From: Blastocatellia bacterium
GTDB lineage: Bacteria; Acidobacteriota; Blastocatellia; UBA7656; JADIYM01
DNA length: 64,000 nt
NCBI GenBank assembly: GCA_021463145.1
Contig: JAJTWZ010000001.1
Span: 1-64,000 of the forward strand
Direction of reading: 5' to 3'
The notes beneath the pieces are model-generated. The model was given only the letters and a program-made list of their open reading frames with translations. It searched no databases and was not told where the DNA came from. A program made the position numbers and the translations under genes. Below, piece by piece: positions 20,421-31,347 of this stretch (its first letter is position 1; every line of letters begins with the position of its first letter).

Positions 20421-20681
20421 GAAAAAAGTACCTCGTCGGAATGTCGTCAGCTTCAGCCGTGCTCGAAAGCAGCCGTGGAGGATACGCGCCGGGCGTTGGT
20501 TGGTCAAGGCAGGCAACGCCAGGCCGAGTCCGTCGAATCCTCATCTCGAAACGGATCGAAAAGGGCGCCACCATGCCGGCTGGCCAACTTGCCTGACCCA
20601 GGGTCAGCGGTGTATGGTCAGGCCAGATTTCATTTTTCGATTCGAACAAACACGGATAAGGGTTACGGGCCACTGAACCTC

Positions 20682-21968
20682 ATGTTTAGACGTTTGAGTG
20701 TCGTCTCGCTCGTACTTGCACTGGCGCTGGGCGCGCTGCCATTCGTGCCTTCCGCCGCGCTTGCAAAGTCTTCCAAAGCCTCTTCGAAAGCCAGGAAATC
20801 CAAACCTGTTTCGAAGAAAAAGTCCGCAAGGTCGTCCAAGGCCGGAAAATCACGAAAGTCCTCCAAGCGCGACGTCGTAGCGAAGCGCGGCAAGGGCGGC
20901 AAGAAGTTGTCCAAGAAGGAGCGGCAGCGAATTGCCCGTGCCGCGGCGGAAGCCAGGCGTCGCGAGGCGGCGAGGCTCGCGGCAATCCGGCGCTTCGATG
21001 CTTCACTGCTCGAGGCCTCGCGGGCGAGCATTGCAAGGGACGATCTGCGCGGTGAAGACCTGTTCGTGAGACAGGCGGCGATATCCGCACTGGGAAATCG
21101 AGCCGGTACGGTTGTCGTCATGGATCCCAACACCGGACACGTCCTGTCGATCGTGAACCAGCAGATGGCCGTATCGAGCCCGATCAAGCCCTGTTCAACG
21201 TTCAAGCCGGTAGTCGCGCTGGCGGCATTGAGCGAGAACCTCATGCCCGATTCCGACGTGCGGATGCTCAGGGCGTGTAACTGCGAGATCGACATGGACG
21301 ACGCGCTGGCTTACTCGAACAACGAGTACTTCCAGCAGCTCGGCCGCCAGATGGGCCTGGAAAAGCTCACGTCCTACGCCCGGCAGTATGGATTCGGCGA
21401 ACGATCGGGAATCAATCTGGCCGGCGAGAGCCCGGGAGTCCTGCCTTCCTCAGTGTCCGGAGATGGACTCGGACGGGTCGCGAGCCACGGAGACGGCATC
21501 GGAATCACGGCAATCCAGCTTGCTAATTTCATTTCGACGATCGCAAACGGTGGATCGCTCTACCAGCCGCAGGTGCTCGCTCCTGGAAAGGTCTGCACTC
21601 CCGTTTTGCGGCGCCAGATCAAGCTCGACCCGAAGAACCGCCGCGCCGTGCTCGACGGCATGGTAGAGGCGGTTGAGGTCGGCACGGCGCGTCGCGCCAA
21701 CGACGCCGGCGAGGAGATCGCGGGCAAGACGGGCACTTGCATCGGGCACGGATCGTGGATCGGGCTATTCGGATCCTACGCCCAGGTAGACAATCCGAAT
21801 CTCGTCGTCGTCGTGATCACCCGCGGTTCGTCGGCGCGGGGCAAGTACGCAGCCGACATTGCCGGCGACGTGTACCGGATGGTGGGATCCCGCTTCGGAA
21901 GCACGGCGCAACGTCCGCGCCGAGTCGGCGACGAGGACGGCGACACCCCTTCACTGACGATCAGGTAA
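20682..21968 (+). CDS. Penicillin-binding transpeptidase-domain protein with Lys/Ser-rich N-terminal linker
   Basis: STFKP, YSNN and KTGT motifs; N-terminal signal then KSSKASSKARKSKPVSKKKSARSSKAGKSRKSSKRD; ORF-track start (19857) is antisense to efp and rejected. Confidence 0.85.
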   Translation: MFRRLSVVSLVLALALGALPFVPSAALAKSSKASSKARKSKPVSKKKSARSSKAGKSRKSSKRDVVAKRGKGGKKLSKKERQRIARAAAEARRREAARLAAIRRFDASLLEASRASIARDDLRGEDLFVRQAAISALGNRAGTVVVMDPNTGHVLSIVNQQMAVSSPIKPCSTFKPVVALAALSENLMPDSDVRMLRACNCEIDMDDALAYSNNEYFQQLGRQMGLEKLTSYARQYGFGERSGINLAGESPGVLPSSVSGDGLGRVASHGDGIGITAIQLANFISTIANGGSLYQPQVLAPGKVCTPVLRRQIKLDPKNRRAVLDGMVEAVEVGTARRANDAGEEIAGKTGTCIGHGSWIGLFGSYAQVDNPNLVVVVITRGSSARGKYAADIAGDVYRMVGSRFGSTAQRPRRVGDEDGDTPSLTIR

Positions 21969-23503
21969 TGCTCGCACGGTTCCTACGCCGGACCACGAAG
22001 CTGGCTTCGTTGGCGCTCGCAGCTGCAGCGCTGCTTCCGGCCGTCTCAGGGGCGCAATCTACAGCGCGAGGTACAGCTACAGGCACTGCCGCCCAGTCGC
22101 GCCTCGACGAAAGGATCATCGCCTTGACGTCGGCGGCGCAGTTCAGGGCCGCCCGCTGGGGGGTTTTCGCTATCGACCTCGAGAGTGGCGAAGTCCTGGC
22201 ATCGATCGACGCCGGCAGACGATTCCTTCCGGCTTCCAATATGAAGCTCTACACGACGGCGCTTGCCCTCGCGAAACTCGGTCCAGGTTATCGCTGGCGA
22301 ACCAGCGTTTTCGCTGAAGGACGGCCGGATGTTCGAGGACGGCTCGCGGGCGACCTCGTCCTTTACGGACGTGGCGATCCCTCGATTTCCGACACATTCG
22401 GGGCCGGTGTCGCCTCCCGGAAAATCGACGAGCTCGCGGACCGCGTCGCGGCGTCGGGTGTAAAGCGAGTGGCTGGGAATCTGGTGGCTGACGAGAGTTA
22501 CTTCCCGGGAAAACGTTTCGGGTACGGCTGGGAATGGAACGACCTGCAGTGGGGATACGGTGCGGAAGTCAGCGCGCTATCGGTTGGCGACAACGTCGTG
22601 TCGCTCACCGTAACGCCGGCGCCGAAAGCAGGCGAACCGTGCAGCGTCGCTCTCGGCGCCAGGAACGGCTTCGTCCGTTACACGAACAGGACGCGGACAT
22701 CTCCGAAGCAGGGACTCAATGACCTTGGCGTATACCGCGCCGAGAGCTCGAATGTGATCGACGTGTTCGGACACGTGCCGGTGGACGCGCCGAAGTTCGA
22801 CCAGTTCGTCGCGGTTCACGATCCAGCCGGTTATTTCGGGGCGCTCCTTCGAGATGCTCTGGCGCGGCGCGGCATCGTCGTGGAAGGCAGAACGCTCACC
22901 GCCGACTCTCGAATGCGCGAGGTTGCGCCGTTCGACACGGCGGCCGCCGTCGAACTTGCAGCGATAGAGTCCGAGCCGCTCTCGAGCGTGGTTCGAGAAA
23001 CAAACAAACAGAGCCAGAACCTGTATGCCGAACTGCTGCTCAGAACCGTGGGCCGCGTGGCCGGCCCGGCAACGGAGACGACTTCAGAGGCGGCCGGGAT
23101 CAAGGCGCTCAACGAGTTTCTGCGAGCGGCGGGCGTCGACGTTGTGCCGCTGCTGTTCAGCGATGGATCCGGTTTGTCTCGGCAGAACCTGATTACGCCT
23201 GAGGCGACGGTGCGACTACTCGCCTATGCTCGCAAGCAGCCATTTGGAGACGTACTTTTCGCGTCGCTACCTGAAGCCGGCGTCGACGGCACTCTCGAGA
23301 AGCGCTTCCGGGAAACGGCCGGGACAAGCCGTATCCGGGCGAAGACAGGGTCTCTCGGCGACGCTTCTGCACTGGCGGGATTTGGCCTGTCGCGGACGGG
23401 ACGAACCGTAGTCTTCTCGGTCATGGTGAACAATATGCCGGGCGACAAACGCGAAGTCCGCTCGGTGATCGACTCCATCGTTCTCGCGCTGCTCGACGGT
23501 TGA
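21968..23503 (+). CDS. dacB: D-alanyl-D-alanine carboxypeptidase/endopeptidase, S13 (PBP4) family
   Basis: PASNMKLYTTALALAKLGPGYRW (SxxK), SDGSGLSRQNLITPEATVRLL, RAKTGSLGDASALAGF (KTG). Confidence 0.92.
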   Translation: MLARFLRRTTKLASLALAAAALLPAVSGAQSTARGTATGTAAQSRLDERIIALTSAAQFRAARWGVFAIDLESGEVLASIDAGRRFLPASNMKLYTTALALAKLGPGYRWRTSVFAEGRPDVRGRLAGDLVLYGRGDPSISDTFGAGVASRKIDELADRVAASGVKRVAGNLVADESYFPGKRFGYGWEWNDLQWGYGAEVSALSVGDNVVSLTVTPAPKAGEPCSVALGARNGFVRYTNRTRTSPKQGLNDLGVYRAESSNVIDVFGHVPVDAPKFDQFVAVHDPAGYFGALLRDALARRGIVVEGRTLTADSRMREVAPFDTAAAVELAAIESEPLSSVVRETNKQSQNLYAELLLRTVGRVAGPATETTSEAAGIKALNEFLRAAGVDVVPLLFSDGSGLSRQNLITPEATVRLLAYARKQPFGDVLFASLPEAGVDGTLEKRFRETAGTSRIRAKTGSLGDASALAGFGLSRTGRTVVFSVMVNNMPGDKREVRSVIDSIVLALLDG

Positions 23504-23547
23504 GCGTTACCAATCTCCTTTAGCTGGCCACTCTGTCCGGCTCGTCG

Positions 23548-23553
23548 TACAAT
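23548..23553 (+). promoter_or_regulatory. -10-like TACAAT, 11 nt before kinase ATG
   Basis: cgtcgTACAATccggccaaacaATG. Confidence 0.4.
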
Positions 23554-23564
23554 CCGGCCAAACA

Positions 23565-25379
23565 ATGCACGATGACGCCCCGAGACTTTGTCCGTCGTGT
23601 CAACGACCGGTGTCAGAAGAGGTCGATTACTGTCCGTTCGACGGATCGCCTCTTCGAGAATCCCGGCCGCTGCCCACTTCGGCCGATGTGGTCGACTTGG
23701 GAATTCCCTCTCCGGCAGCGACGACGCCTGGCAGCGATCCGTTCATCGGATACGAGCTTCTGGGCCGATACCTCCTGCTGGAGCGAATCGGCCAGGGCGG
23801 CTTCGCCACGGTCTATAGAGCGCAGCGAATCGGGCAATCCGGCTCTGTCGCCATCAAGCTGGTGACTCAGTCGAGGCGCGGAGACGAGACTATCGCCCGG
23901 CGATTCGAGCGCGAGGGCCAGATCCTCAACGCATTCTCGCATCCGAACGCCGTTGGCATCGTCGAGTGCGGCGTCACCGGCGAAGGACTGGCTTACATCG
24001 TGATGGAGTACGTCGAGGGACAGACACTCCGTTGGATCATTGCGAACGAGTCTCCGCTCGCGCTGCCGAGAATCGAGGCCGTCCTGCTTCAGGTCGGGGC
24101 GGCGATCACAGCCGCGCACCGGAAAGGCATCATCCACCGCGATTTGAAGCCGGAGAATGTGGTCATCGTCCAGACTTCGGCCGGCGAAGTGGCGAAGGTA
24201 CTGGATTTCGGCGTGGCGAGCCTGCGATCGGCCGACGTGGTCGATGGTCAGATCACCGGCAATGACCTCGTCGTCGGAACACCGAGATACCTGGCGCCGG
24301 AAGCGTTGATCGAAGGCGTTCAGACGGCCGCATCCGACGTCTACACACTTGGCATCGTGGCCTACGAGATGCTGACCGGGCGCGCCCCGTTCGAGCCGAC
24401 TGTCGGGGAGAACTCGCTCGAGGTAGCCGTCAGGCTAGCCCGACAGCAGCCTCCCCCTCCGAGTAGCTTCAACCCTCAACTGTCGGCAGAGATCGACGAC
24501 GTAATCCTCAGGTGCATTTCCCGAGAACCAGGTGATCGATTTGCAACGCCCACGGAGTTTGCCGAGGCCATTGCCGCTGCGATTACCGACGTGCTGTCGA
24601 ATTCTCCCGAGACCGATCCACTCAGCAGGTCGATGCCCGCCCTGCGACCCGATCAATACGACGCGATCGAAGAGACGATCAAAGGCGTGCCGGCAATATC
24701 GGACGAAATGCTCGCAGGCGCTTCGATTTCGGTCGACAAGACGGTAGTCGGTATGCCGTCGTTGCCGCCGTCCGCGCCACTTCCCGCAGCCCCGGCGACA
24801 GTTGTAGGAATGCCGGCGCTCCCGCCTTCCGCGCCGCTTCCCGCAGTCCCGGCGACCGTCGTTGGAATGCCGGCACTTCCTCCATCGGGGCCATTGCCTG
24901 CGGCCGCAGAAACCGTGGTCGGCATGCCTGCGCTTCCTCCATCGGGGCCATTGCCCGCGGCCGCCGAAACCGTGGTCGGGATGCCTGCGCTGCCTCCATC
25001 GGGGCCATTGCCTGCGGCCGCCGAAACCGTGGTCGGGATGCCTGCGCTGCCTCCATCGAGGCCATTGCCTGCGGGTGCTGCAACCGTGGTCGGGATGCCG
25101 GCGCTGCCTCCATCGAGGCCATTGCCTGCGGCTGCTGCAACCGTGGTCGGGATGCCCGCGCTGCCGCAGTCAGGCACATTGCCAGCGGCCTCTGAGACGG
25201 TGGCTGGGATACCGGCTGACAAGTCGGCACCGCTGCGAAGCGAGCAGGCGCCATCGGTTGCATCGGGCAGAGAGTCGCGGGCACAGGCCGGGCCGGCCAG
25301 ATCCTTCAACCCGGTAGCAATCATTGCAGTTCTTGTGGTACTGGCGGTCGTCCTCGCCGCCATCCTTCTGTTGAAGTAG
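23565..25379 (+). CDS. Serine/threonine protein kinase with N-terminal zinc ribbon, tandem TVVGMP repeats and C-terminal TM anchor
   Basis: CPSCQRPVSEEVDYCPFDGSPL; IHRDLKPENVVI; VLDFGVASL; terminal IIAVLVVLAVVLAAILLLK. Confidence 0.93.
   Translation: MHDDAPRLCPSCQRPVSEEVDYCPFDGSPLRESRPLPTSADVVDLGIPSPAATTPGSDPFIGYELLGRYLLLERIGQGGFATVYRAQRIGQSGSVAIKLVTQSRRGDETIARRFEREGQILNAFSHPNAVGIVECGVTGEGLAYIVMEYVEGQTLRWIIANESPLALPRIEAVLLQVGAAITAAHRKGIIHRDLKPENVVIVQTSAGEVAKVLDFGVASLRSADVVDGQITGNDLVVGTPRYLAPEALIEGVQTAASDVYTLGIVAYEMLTGRAPFEPTVGENSLEVAVRLARQQPPPPSSFNPQLSAEIDDVILRCISREPGDRFATPTEFAEAIAAAITDVLSNSPETDPLSRSMPALRPDQYDAIEETIKGVPAISDEMLAGASISVDKTVVGMPSLPPSAPLPAAPATVVGMPALPPSAPLPAVPATVVGMPALPPSGPLPAAAETVVGMPALPPSGPLPAAAETVVGMPALPPSGPLPAAAETVVGMPALPPSRPLPAGAATVVGMPALPPSRPLPAAAATVVGMPALPQSGTLPAASETVAGIPADKSAPLRSEQAPSVASGRESRAQAGPARSFNPVAIIAVLVVLAVVLAAILLLK
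24741..25214 (+). repeat. Tandem repeat, 57-bp unit, about 8.5 copies, coding TVVGMPALPPSGPLPAAAE
   Basis: Successive ACC/ACG-GT(G/A)-GTC starts measured 57 bp apart (e.g. 24912 and 24969; first 24741, ninth 25197). Confidence 0.9.
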
Positions 25380-25585
25380 ATCCTCGTCAGGCTCCTCCCC
25401 GATGGTCGTTCGAAACTTGAGAGTGCGCGTACAATCATTTGTGGAAGCTGTTTACCGTGTTGAACCTCAGAAGCAACCGAATCCGGGAAATCGGAGTCTC
25501 AGGCCTAGCGGATGTCGGCCTGCCGCGCGGCGGCGTGGTTTGCGCGACGAGTGAGCGACAAAAAAATCTGTCGAGGATTCATCAG

Positions 25586-26686
25586 ATGACAGTCAAGTCC
25601 CTGAAGATCGCAGTTCCCGCCCTCTGTGCCGTTCTCCTGGCAATTCCAGCGCTCGGACAGGCCCACACCAACCTGAACATCGGAGACCCCGTCGCGAAGC
25701 CGCTGACGCCGGCTCCCGTGCCGGCCGACACGATCGATATTACCGCCGTCGTGGAAACCGTTCCCGTTCCAGTGGGCGGCGATGCGGCTGACGATCCCGC
25801 GATCTGGGTCAATCCTAAAGACTCTTCCAAGAGTCTCGTCCTCGGCACGAACAAGCAACTCGGACTGCACGTCTACGATCTCGCCGGCAGCGAGCTGCAG
25901 ATGATTCGCGACGGAAAACTGAACAACGTCGACCTGCGCGATGGTTTCAAGCTGGGTACGCGCACTGTGGCGCTGGTCACCGCCGGCAATCGCTCCACAA
26001 ATTCAATATCCGTCTACGCCCTGGATCCGGCGACCCTTCGGGTAGAGAACGTAGCGGCGCGTCTCATCACGACCGCGCCGGCCTACGGTTCCTGCATGTA
26101 CCGAAGCGCGAAAACCGGTAAGTTCTATTACATTCTCGCCAACAAGGTCGGCACGGTTGAGCAGTGGGAACTCTTCGACAACGGCGCGGGCAAGGTCGAT
26201 GGGAAACTCGTTCGCACGTTCAAGCTCGATAGCCAGATCGAAGGCTGCGTGGCGGACGACGAACTTGGCCACCTTTATATTGGCGAAGAAGCGGTAGGGA
26301 TCTGGAAGTTCGGGGCCGAACCTGACGCCGGCGACGTTCGCACTCCAATGGCGATGGCATCTGGTGGCCGGTTGACGATCGACGTCGAGGGAATGGCGAT
26401 CGCGAAGTCGGGTCCGAAAAAGGGATTCATCGTCGTCTCGAGCCAGGGCAACAACACATATGTCGTGTTCCGCCGCGAAGGCTCGAACGAATACGTCCGC
26501 ACCGTTAGAGTAGTTGATGGCGATGGAATCGACGGAACGTCGGACACGGATGGTCTCGACGTCACAAGCGCCGATCTCGGCGGTAGATTCCGGCACGGAC
26601 TGATGGTGGTTCAGGACGGCTTCAACGACAAGGGCTTCCAGAACTTCAAGTACGTGCCTCTCGAGAAGGTCCTCGGGGACCGATAG
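25586..26686 (+). CDS. Beta-propeller phytase-like secreted protein (3-phytase family)
   Basis: Signal peptide MTVKSLKIAVPALCAVLLAIPALGQA; DDPAIWVNPKDSSKSLVLGTNKQLGLHVYDLAG; SQIEGCVADDELGHLYIGEEAVGIWK. Confidence 0.85.
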   Translation: MTVKSLKIAVPALCAVLLAIPALGQAHTNLNIGDPVAKPLTPAPVPADTIDITAVVETVPVPVGGDAADDPAIWVNPKDSSKSLVLGTNKQLGLHVYDLAGSELQMIRDGKLNNVDLRDGFKLGTRTVALVTAGNRSTNSISVYALDPATLRVENVAARLITTAPAYGSCMYRSAKTGKFYYILANKVGTVEQWELFDNGAGKVDGKLVRTFKLDSQIEGCVADDELGHLYIGEEAVGIWKFGAEPDAGDVRTPMAMASGGRLTIDVEGMAIAKSGPKKGFIVVSSQGNNTYVVFRREGSNEYVRTVRVVDGDGIDGTSDTDGLDVTSADLGGRFRHGLMVVQDGFNDKGFQNFKYVPLEKVLGDR

Positions 26687-26687
26687 C

Positions 26688-26705
26688 GCGTTCCTCGGGG
26701 AACGC
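26688..26705 (+). terminator. Stem-loop just after phytase stop (GCGTTCC-TCGG-GGAACGC)
   Basis: Perfect 7-bp stem with TCGG tetraloop; no T-run, so terminator status uncertain. Confidence 0.4.
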
Positions 26706-26888
26706 AGCGACGAGTGTCGACAGGGTTTCCGCGACACCCGGCGAGTGATTGGCAATCGTCAGGAGACGACTTCAGATTTGGGCGGCCGCCTCGCTGCATC
26801 GCGCGACGGCCGGACACCTCCTGCCGATTCTGACCACCGCTGAGGAGCCGGGAATCCTGTCCACGCTCCCACACGCCTCGACGTACTG

Positions 26889-26894
26889 TACAAT
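26889..26894 (+). promoter_or_regulatory. -10-like TACAAT, 8 nt before kdsA ATG
   Basis: gtactgTACAATcggccggcATG. Confidence 0.45.
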
Positions 26895-26902
26895 CGGCCG
26901 GC

Positions 26903-27736
26903 ATGACTACTTCGGTCGCGTCGTTCGACATTGGACCAGTCGAGGTTGGTGGTCCTGACCTTTTTCTGATTGCCGGCCCGTGCGTGATCGAAAGCGAGCG
27001 CCACGCGACGTCGATGGCTGAGCGAATCGCGCAGATTGCCGCGGACGCCGGCGTTCCTTTCATCTTCAAGGCGTCTTTCGACAAAGCGAACCGCACGTCG
27101 ATCTCCTCGTTTCGCGGACCGGGAATCGAAGAGGGTCTTCGCATTCTGAGGACGATCCAGCGCGACGTCGGCGTTCCGGTGCTTACAGATGTTCACGAAG
27201 TCTGGCAGGCCGAACGTGCCGGTGAAGTCGTGGATGTCCTACAGATTCCGGCCTTTCTCTGCCGCCAGACAGATCTGCTCGTAGCTGCGGCGAAGACGGG
27301 CAGGGCCGTGAACGTCAAGAAGGGCCAGTTTCTGGCCCCCTGGGACATGCGGAACGTCGTGGACAAGATGCGCGAAGCCGGCTGCGCCAGACTTTCGCTT
27401 ACGGAACGCGGCGTATCGTTCGGCTACAACACTCTCGCCGTCGATATGCGGTCGTTCCCGATAATGCGCAGAATGGGATGGCCGGTCGTATACGACGTTA
27501 CGCACAGCCTGCAGAAGCCCGGCGGCCTCGGCGCAGCATCGGGCGGAGACTCCGAGTTCATCGAGTACCTCGCTCGTGCCGGTGTCGCGTGTGGCGTCGA
27601 TGGCGTCTTCATGGAAATCCACGACGACCCGGCCAACGCGCTGAGCGACGGACCGAACGCCTTGCCGCTCGAGCGACTCGCCCCCCTGCTCGAGTCGCTT
27701 ACTCCAATCCATCGAATTGCCCGAGAGGTCGCATGA
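26903..27736 (+). CDS. kdsA: 3-deoxy-8-phosphooctulonate synthase
   Basis: [64 protein letters not shown]. Confidence 0.96.
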   Translation: MTTSVASFDIGPVEVGGPDLFLIAGPCVIESERHATSMAERIAQIAADAGVPFIFKASFDKANRTSISSFRGPGIEEGLRILRTIQRDVGVPVLTDVHEVWQAERAGEVVDVLQIPAFLCRQTDLLVAAAKTGRAVNVKKGQFLAPWDMRNVVDKMREAGCARLSLTERGVSFGYNTLAVDMRSFPIMRRMGWPVVYDVTHSLQKPGGLGAASGGDSEFIEYLARAGVACGVDGVFMEIHDDPANALSDGPNALPLERLAPLLESLTPIHRIAREVA

Positions 27737-30087
27737 TCCGTTGGCTCCCCGCCCTGGCGCGCGCTGCGTTCGCCTGCCTCGTAGTTTTCCTGTTCGCAAC
27801 GGTTGTTCTGGCTCAGGAAACCGATGTCCGGAAGTACGCAGTCGACGTCCGGCTCGAACCGGCGTCTCACTCCGCGATCATCCGCACGACCTTGACTGTC
27901 TGGAATCCCACGGACGCGCCGAAGCGGAACCTGCAGTTTCGAATCAACGGAAAGTCCGAGATTCGATCGGTGACGCTCGGCGGGCAGGCAGCAACGGTCG
28001 ACGTGAGGGAGGACCGGCGGCTCGCCGGGCTCGAGGCAGTCTCGGTGACGCTGCCGGCTGCCATCCCTGGCAAAGCGACGGCCGATCTCGTGATCGAGTC
28101 GAAGTTGACGCTCGCCGCGTCGACAGCCGACGCACGGATCGGGATCGGGGAGACGGTCCTGTTGCCGTCGAGCATCTGGTTTCCGATGGTTTCGACCCCG
28201 TTCGTCCAGTACGGTGCGAACACCGCGCCATTCTCGGTGTCCATTGCAGGAGCGGACGGCGAGCGCGCGCTTTCGGGTGGAGTTGCGTCCGGCCAGACTT
28301 TCACGCAGTCGCTCTACGGATTGCCGTTCGTGATCTCAGGTCCTTACGGTCAGCCGGTAACGAAGGCATCCGGGGCCGTGTCCATCGAAGCCTGGCTCCC
28401 GGACGGAGCCTCACCGGAGATCCGCGCCGGAGCAGAGCGCCTCGTGGCAGACGCCGAGCGAATCGTGGCGTATTACTCGCGCGTGCTTGGGCCTGCACCG
28501 GCGGCCACTTTCAGGATCGTCGCAAGTGACGCAGCAGCCGGATTCGTCAGTCCGTCCGCAGTGGCGCTGGGACTGCGCGTTCTGGCCCGGCCTCAGACCG
28601 ATGCCGAGACGTTCGAGTTGCTCGCCGATTCAATTGCCCGGATCTGGATAGACGGCGGTGCGGCGGTCCGGGGCGCGACTCCCGGGGCCTCGGCGAATCG
28701 ACCAAATGGCGTCGGGATCGTTCGCGATGCCCTTCCTCGTTATCTGGCCGTGCTTGCTGCCGGAGACCGCTACGGCGCATCCGCCGAGGCCCGGGCATTC
28801 GATCGGGCGCGCATCGCCCTCCAGCGACAACGCGACGCCTCGACCTCCATTCAGCTGTCGCTGCTGACGCCTTTCGACGCCTCCTATCTGGGATTGATCA
28901 CAACCAAGGGGCCGATGGTTTTCCGTATCCTCGAACGGGAAATCGGGCGCGATAAACTGCTTGCGGCGATTGCGGCGACCGTTGCGACCGCCCGCACCTC
29001 CGGCTCTCTAACCGCCGACAATCTTCGGGCGGCTGTCTCCGCCGCCGCAGGTCGCGACCTTGGGCCAATCTACCGAACCTGGCTCGACACTGCCGCGCTG
29101 CCGGATCTGATCGTGGGCATACCTCAACAGGCAAACGGCGCCTGGACCAGTGCGCTTCGAAACCTGGGGACCGGCGATGTCACTGTCGACGTAGTTGCGA
29201 CCACTGAGTCCGGCAAGAAACTGACGGTAAGGGTCTCCGTGCTGTCGAACGGCTTTGCCGAGGCCCGCTTCGACAGCCCGGAGCGTGTCTCGTCGGTTCA
29301 GATCGATCCGGATCACATCATCCCGCAGGCGGCGTATGGCAACGACTCGCGCCCGGTCCTTGCCAACGCTGACGAGTTGTTCGCCGATGGCGTGACGCTG
29401 TTCCGAAAGAAGGACTTCGCCGCTGCCGAAACAGAGTTGCGCGAAGCGACGCTCGCCGATCCTCTCAATGATGGTGCGAAAGCGTGGCTCGCTCGGGCGC
29501 TTTTCGAGCTTGGCCGGAACGCGGATGCGGAGAAGGCGGCCAGAGACTCCGTCGCCGTGGAACCTGCCTCGCTGGAAGCGCTTTCGTGGTCGAACTTCGT
29601 GCTTGGACAGATTGCGATTGCGGCGAACCGGCCGAAGGACGCCATATCGTTCCTTCAGCGCGCCATTGCATTCGGAAACGAATCTTCCGCGCTCAGAGCC
29701 GCACGCGAGGCCATCGTCGCGGCCAGGAAGTCGGCAGGCGAAAGCGTAGTTCCGGACGAGAACGTACTCCGCTACTTTGCTGACTTCGACCGGACAGTCA
29801 GCGCCGGCGTCAATACCCAGCAAGCCGAGCGTCTCATCGACTCGCATCTGCTGCCGGATTTTGTCCGTGGTCTCGTTACGAGCGTCGCGAGAGCGTGGAC
29901 GACGGAGGTCCTCTACACCGAGTCGCTCGGTCGAGACGAGGTGTTGGCGGATATCCGGTTCACGACGGGCCCGGCCACGCGGCGAATCACGGCAACCGCG
30001 GTTGTCAGGCTTCGGAAGCTTGGTGGTGGTATGAAACTGGTGGACATCCAGTTGCTCGATACAGGTGAGCCCACGGACCTCAACTGA
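27733..30087 (+). CDS. Secreted protein with M1-peptidase-like and TPR regions
   Basis: Start [29 protein letters not shown] overlaps kdsA stop (ATGA); C-terminal TPR-like repeats; no intact HEXXH seen. Confidence 0.65.
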   Translation: MIRWLPALARAAFACLVVFLFATVVLAQETDVRKYAVDVRLEPASHSAIIRTTLTVWNPTDAPKRNLQFRINGKSEIRSVTLGGQAATVDVREDRRLAGLEAVSVTLPAAIPGKATADLVIESKLTLAASTADARIGIGETVLLPSSIWFPMVSTPFVQYGANTAPFSVSIAGADGERALSGGVASGQTFTQSLYGLPFVISGPYGQPVTKASGAVSIEAWLPDGASPEIRAGAERLVADAERIVAYYSRVLGPAPAATFRIVASDAAAGFVSPSAVALGLRVLARPQTDAETFELLADSIARIWIDGGAAVRGATPGASANRPNGVGIVRDALPRYLAVLAAGDRYGASAEARAFDRARIALQRQRDASTSIQLSLLTPFDASYLGLITTKGPMVFRILEREIGRDKLLAAIAATVATARTSGSLTADNLRAAVSAAAGRDLGPIYRTWLDTAALPDLIVGIPQQANGAWTSALRNLGTGDVTVDVVATTESGKKLTVRVSVLSNGFAEARFDSPERVSSVQIDPDHIIPQAAYGNDSRPVLANADELFADGVTLFRKKDFAAAETELREATLADPLNDGAKAWLARALFELGRNADAEKAARDSVAVEPASLEALSWSNFVLGQIAIAANRPKDAISFLQRAIAFGNESSALRAAREAIVAARKSAGESVVPDENVLRYFADFDRTVSAGVNTQQAERLIDSHLLPDFVRGLVTSVARAWTTEVLYTESLGRDEVLADIRFTTGPATRRITATAVVRLRKLGGGMKLVDIQLLDTGEPTDLN

Positions 30088-30092
30088 ATCCG

Positions 30093-31265
30093 GTGAATCG
30101 AAACGCGCTAACGATAGGCTTCTTCCTGCTGGTCCTGGCGGCCATCATCGGCCTTAATCTGCTGCTGATCGCTCCGCGCTCGAGGGAGGAAAACGAGGCC
30201 GAAGGGAGCCGCTCGTCCTACAAGGGATCGCCCTACGGCACGCTCGCCTATCACGAATTGCTCGTCGAACAGGGGTATACGGTTTCGCGTTTCGAAAGTC
30301 CGTACACCGAGCTCCATGACTCGTCGATCAGGACGCTTTTCATCGTGCAGGTCGATCCCAACATCGTAATGACCGAGGCCGAACTGACGGCCCTGATCGA
30401 GTGGGTCGCGGGTGGCGGCCGGGCGATCGTGGCAGACAGGGTCATCCGGTTGAGTGGCGAGGGTCTCAGGATCGAGACCGGTCCGCCCCGTCGCGGCGCG
30501 GTTGTACCGGTGGCCGTCTCGCCGTTGTGCCGCGGCGTGTCGAATGTCGAGGTCACGGATTACGCGACGACTGTAGCCGACGAGGACAACGTCGCTACCG
30601 TCCATTTCGCCTCGGACAACGGCGCCGTGCTCATCGATCGTCCTTACGGCGCCGGCCGCTTCACGTTCCTTACCGAGCCGTACGTCATTCAGAACAACGG
30701 CATCGCCGTATCCGACAATCTTGCTCTCGCGCTCAATCTGGCGGGTTCGAAGGAGACCGCTGGCGCTATTGCGTTCGATGAATTCCATCACGGATTCGGG
30801 AGCGTGACCGGATCCGGTTCTGGCGGACTTCGCGGTTACATCGCGGGAACGCCGGTACCGTGGGTCATCATGCAACTTGCGTTGCTTGCAATCGTGGTTG
30901 CGGTGTCACTCGGCACAAGGTTCGCGCGGCCGGTGCCTCTGGCCCGCGAGCGCCGTACGAGCGCCCTCGAGTTCGTGTCGTCGATGGCAAACATCCAGCG
31001 CCTGGCCAGGGCCTCCGACCTCGCGATCGAGAATATTTACGGGCACTTCCGCCGACGCCTGTGCCGATTTGCGGGAATGCCGTCGAATTCGCTCACGGAT
31101 CAACTCGCCACGGTGGCGGCGGAACGCGGCCGGATAGATCGAGAGGAGCTCGTTTCCGTGATGCGTCGCTGTGACAACGCGCTGGCGATCAAGGCGCCGG
31201 ATCCGAAAGTCCTCGTAGACCTCGTGGCGGACCTTCGGCGCGTCGAAGCGAAACTCAAGCTCTAG
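30093..31265 (+). CDS. DUF4350-domain membrane protein
   Basis: SSYKGSPYGTLAYHELLVEQGYTVSRFESPY; two TM segments; GTG start. Confidence 0.75.
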   Translation: MNRNALTIGFFLLVLAAIIGLNLLLIAPRSREENEAEGSRSSYKGSPYGTLAYHELLVEQGYTVSRFESPYTELHDSSIRTLFIVQVDPNIVMTEAELTALIEWVAGGGRAIVADRVIRLSGEGLRIETGPPRRGAVVPVAVSPLCRGVSNVEVTDYATTVADEDNVATVHFASDNGAVLIDRPYGAGRFTFLTEPYVIQNNGIAVSDNLALALNLAGSKETAGAIAFDEFHHGFGSVTGSGSGGLRGYIAGTPVPWVIMQLALLAIVVAVSLGTRFARPVPLARERRTSALEFVSSMANIQRLARASDLAIENIYGHFRRRLCRFAGMPSNSLTDQLATVAAERGRIDREELVSVMRRCDNALAIKAPDPKVLVDLVADLRRVEAKLKL

Positions 31266-31347
31266 CTCGCGTCCGACTGGTTCGGATGGCCAGGAAACGA
31301 AGGCTTGGCCGCCCTTTCGCCGCTCCCCATCACGCGTGTGGCCTTTC

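Noticed and set aside
19857-20681. N-terminal extension of the penicillin-binding protein ORF
   Set aside because: Antisense to efp; a true start with signal peptide lies at 20682
24741-25214. CRISPR array
   Set aside because: Repeats are contiguous 57-bp in-frame coding units with no spacers
24653-25438. 261-aa minus-strand Gly/Ala-rich repeat protein
   Set aside because: Antisense reading of the kinase's 57-bp repeat; no independent support
27478-27732. N-terminal extension of the TPR/M1-like ORF
   Set aside because: Overlaps kdsA out of frame; ATGA-coupled start with signal peptide at 27733
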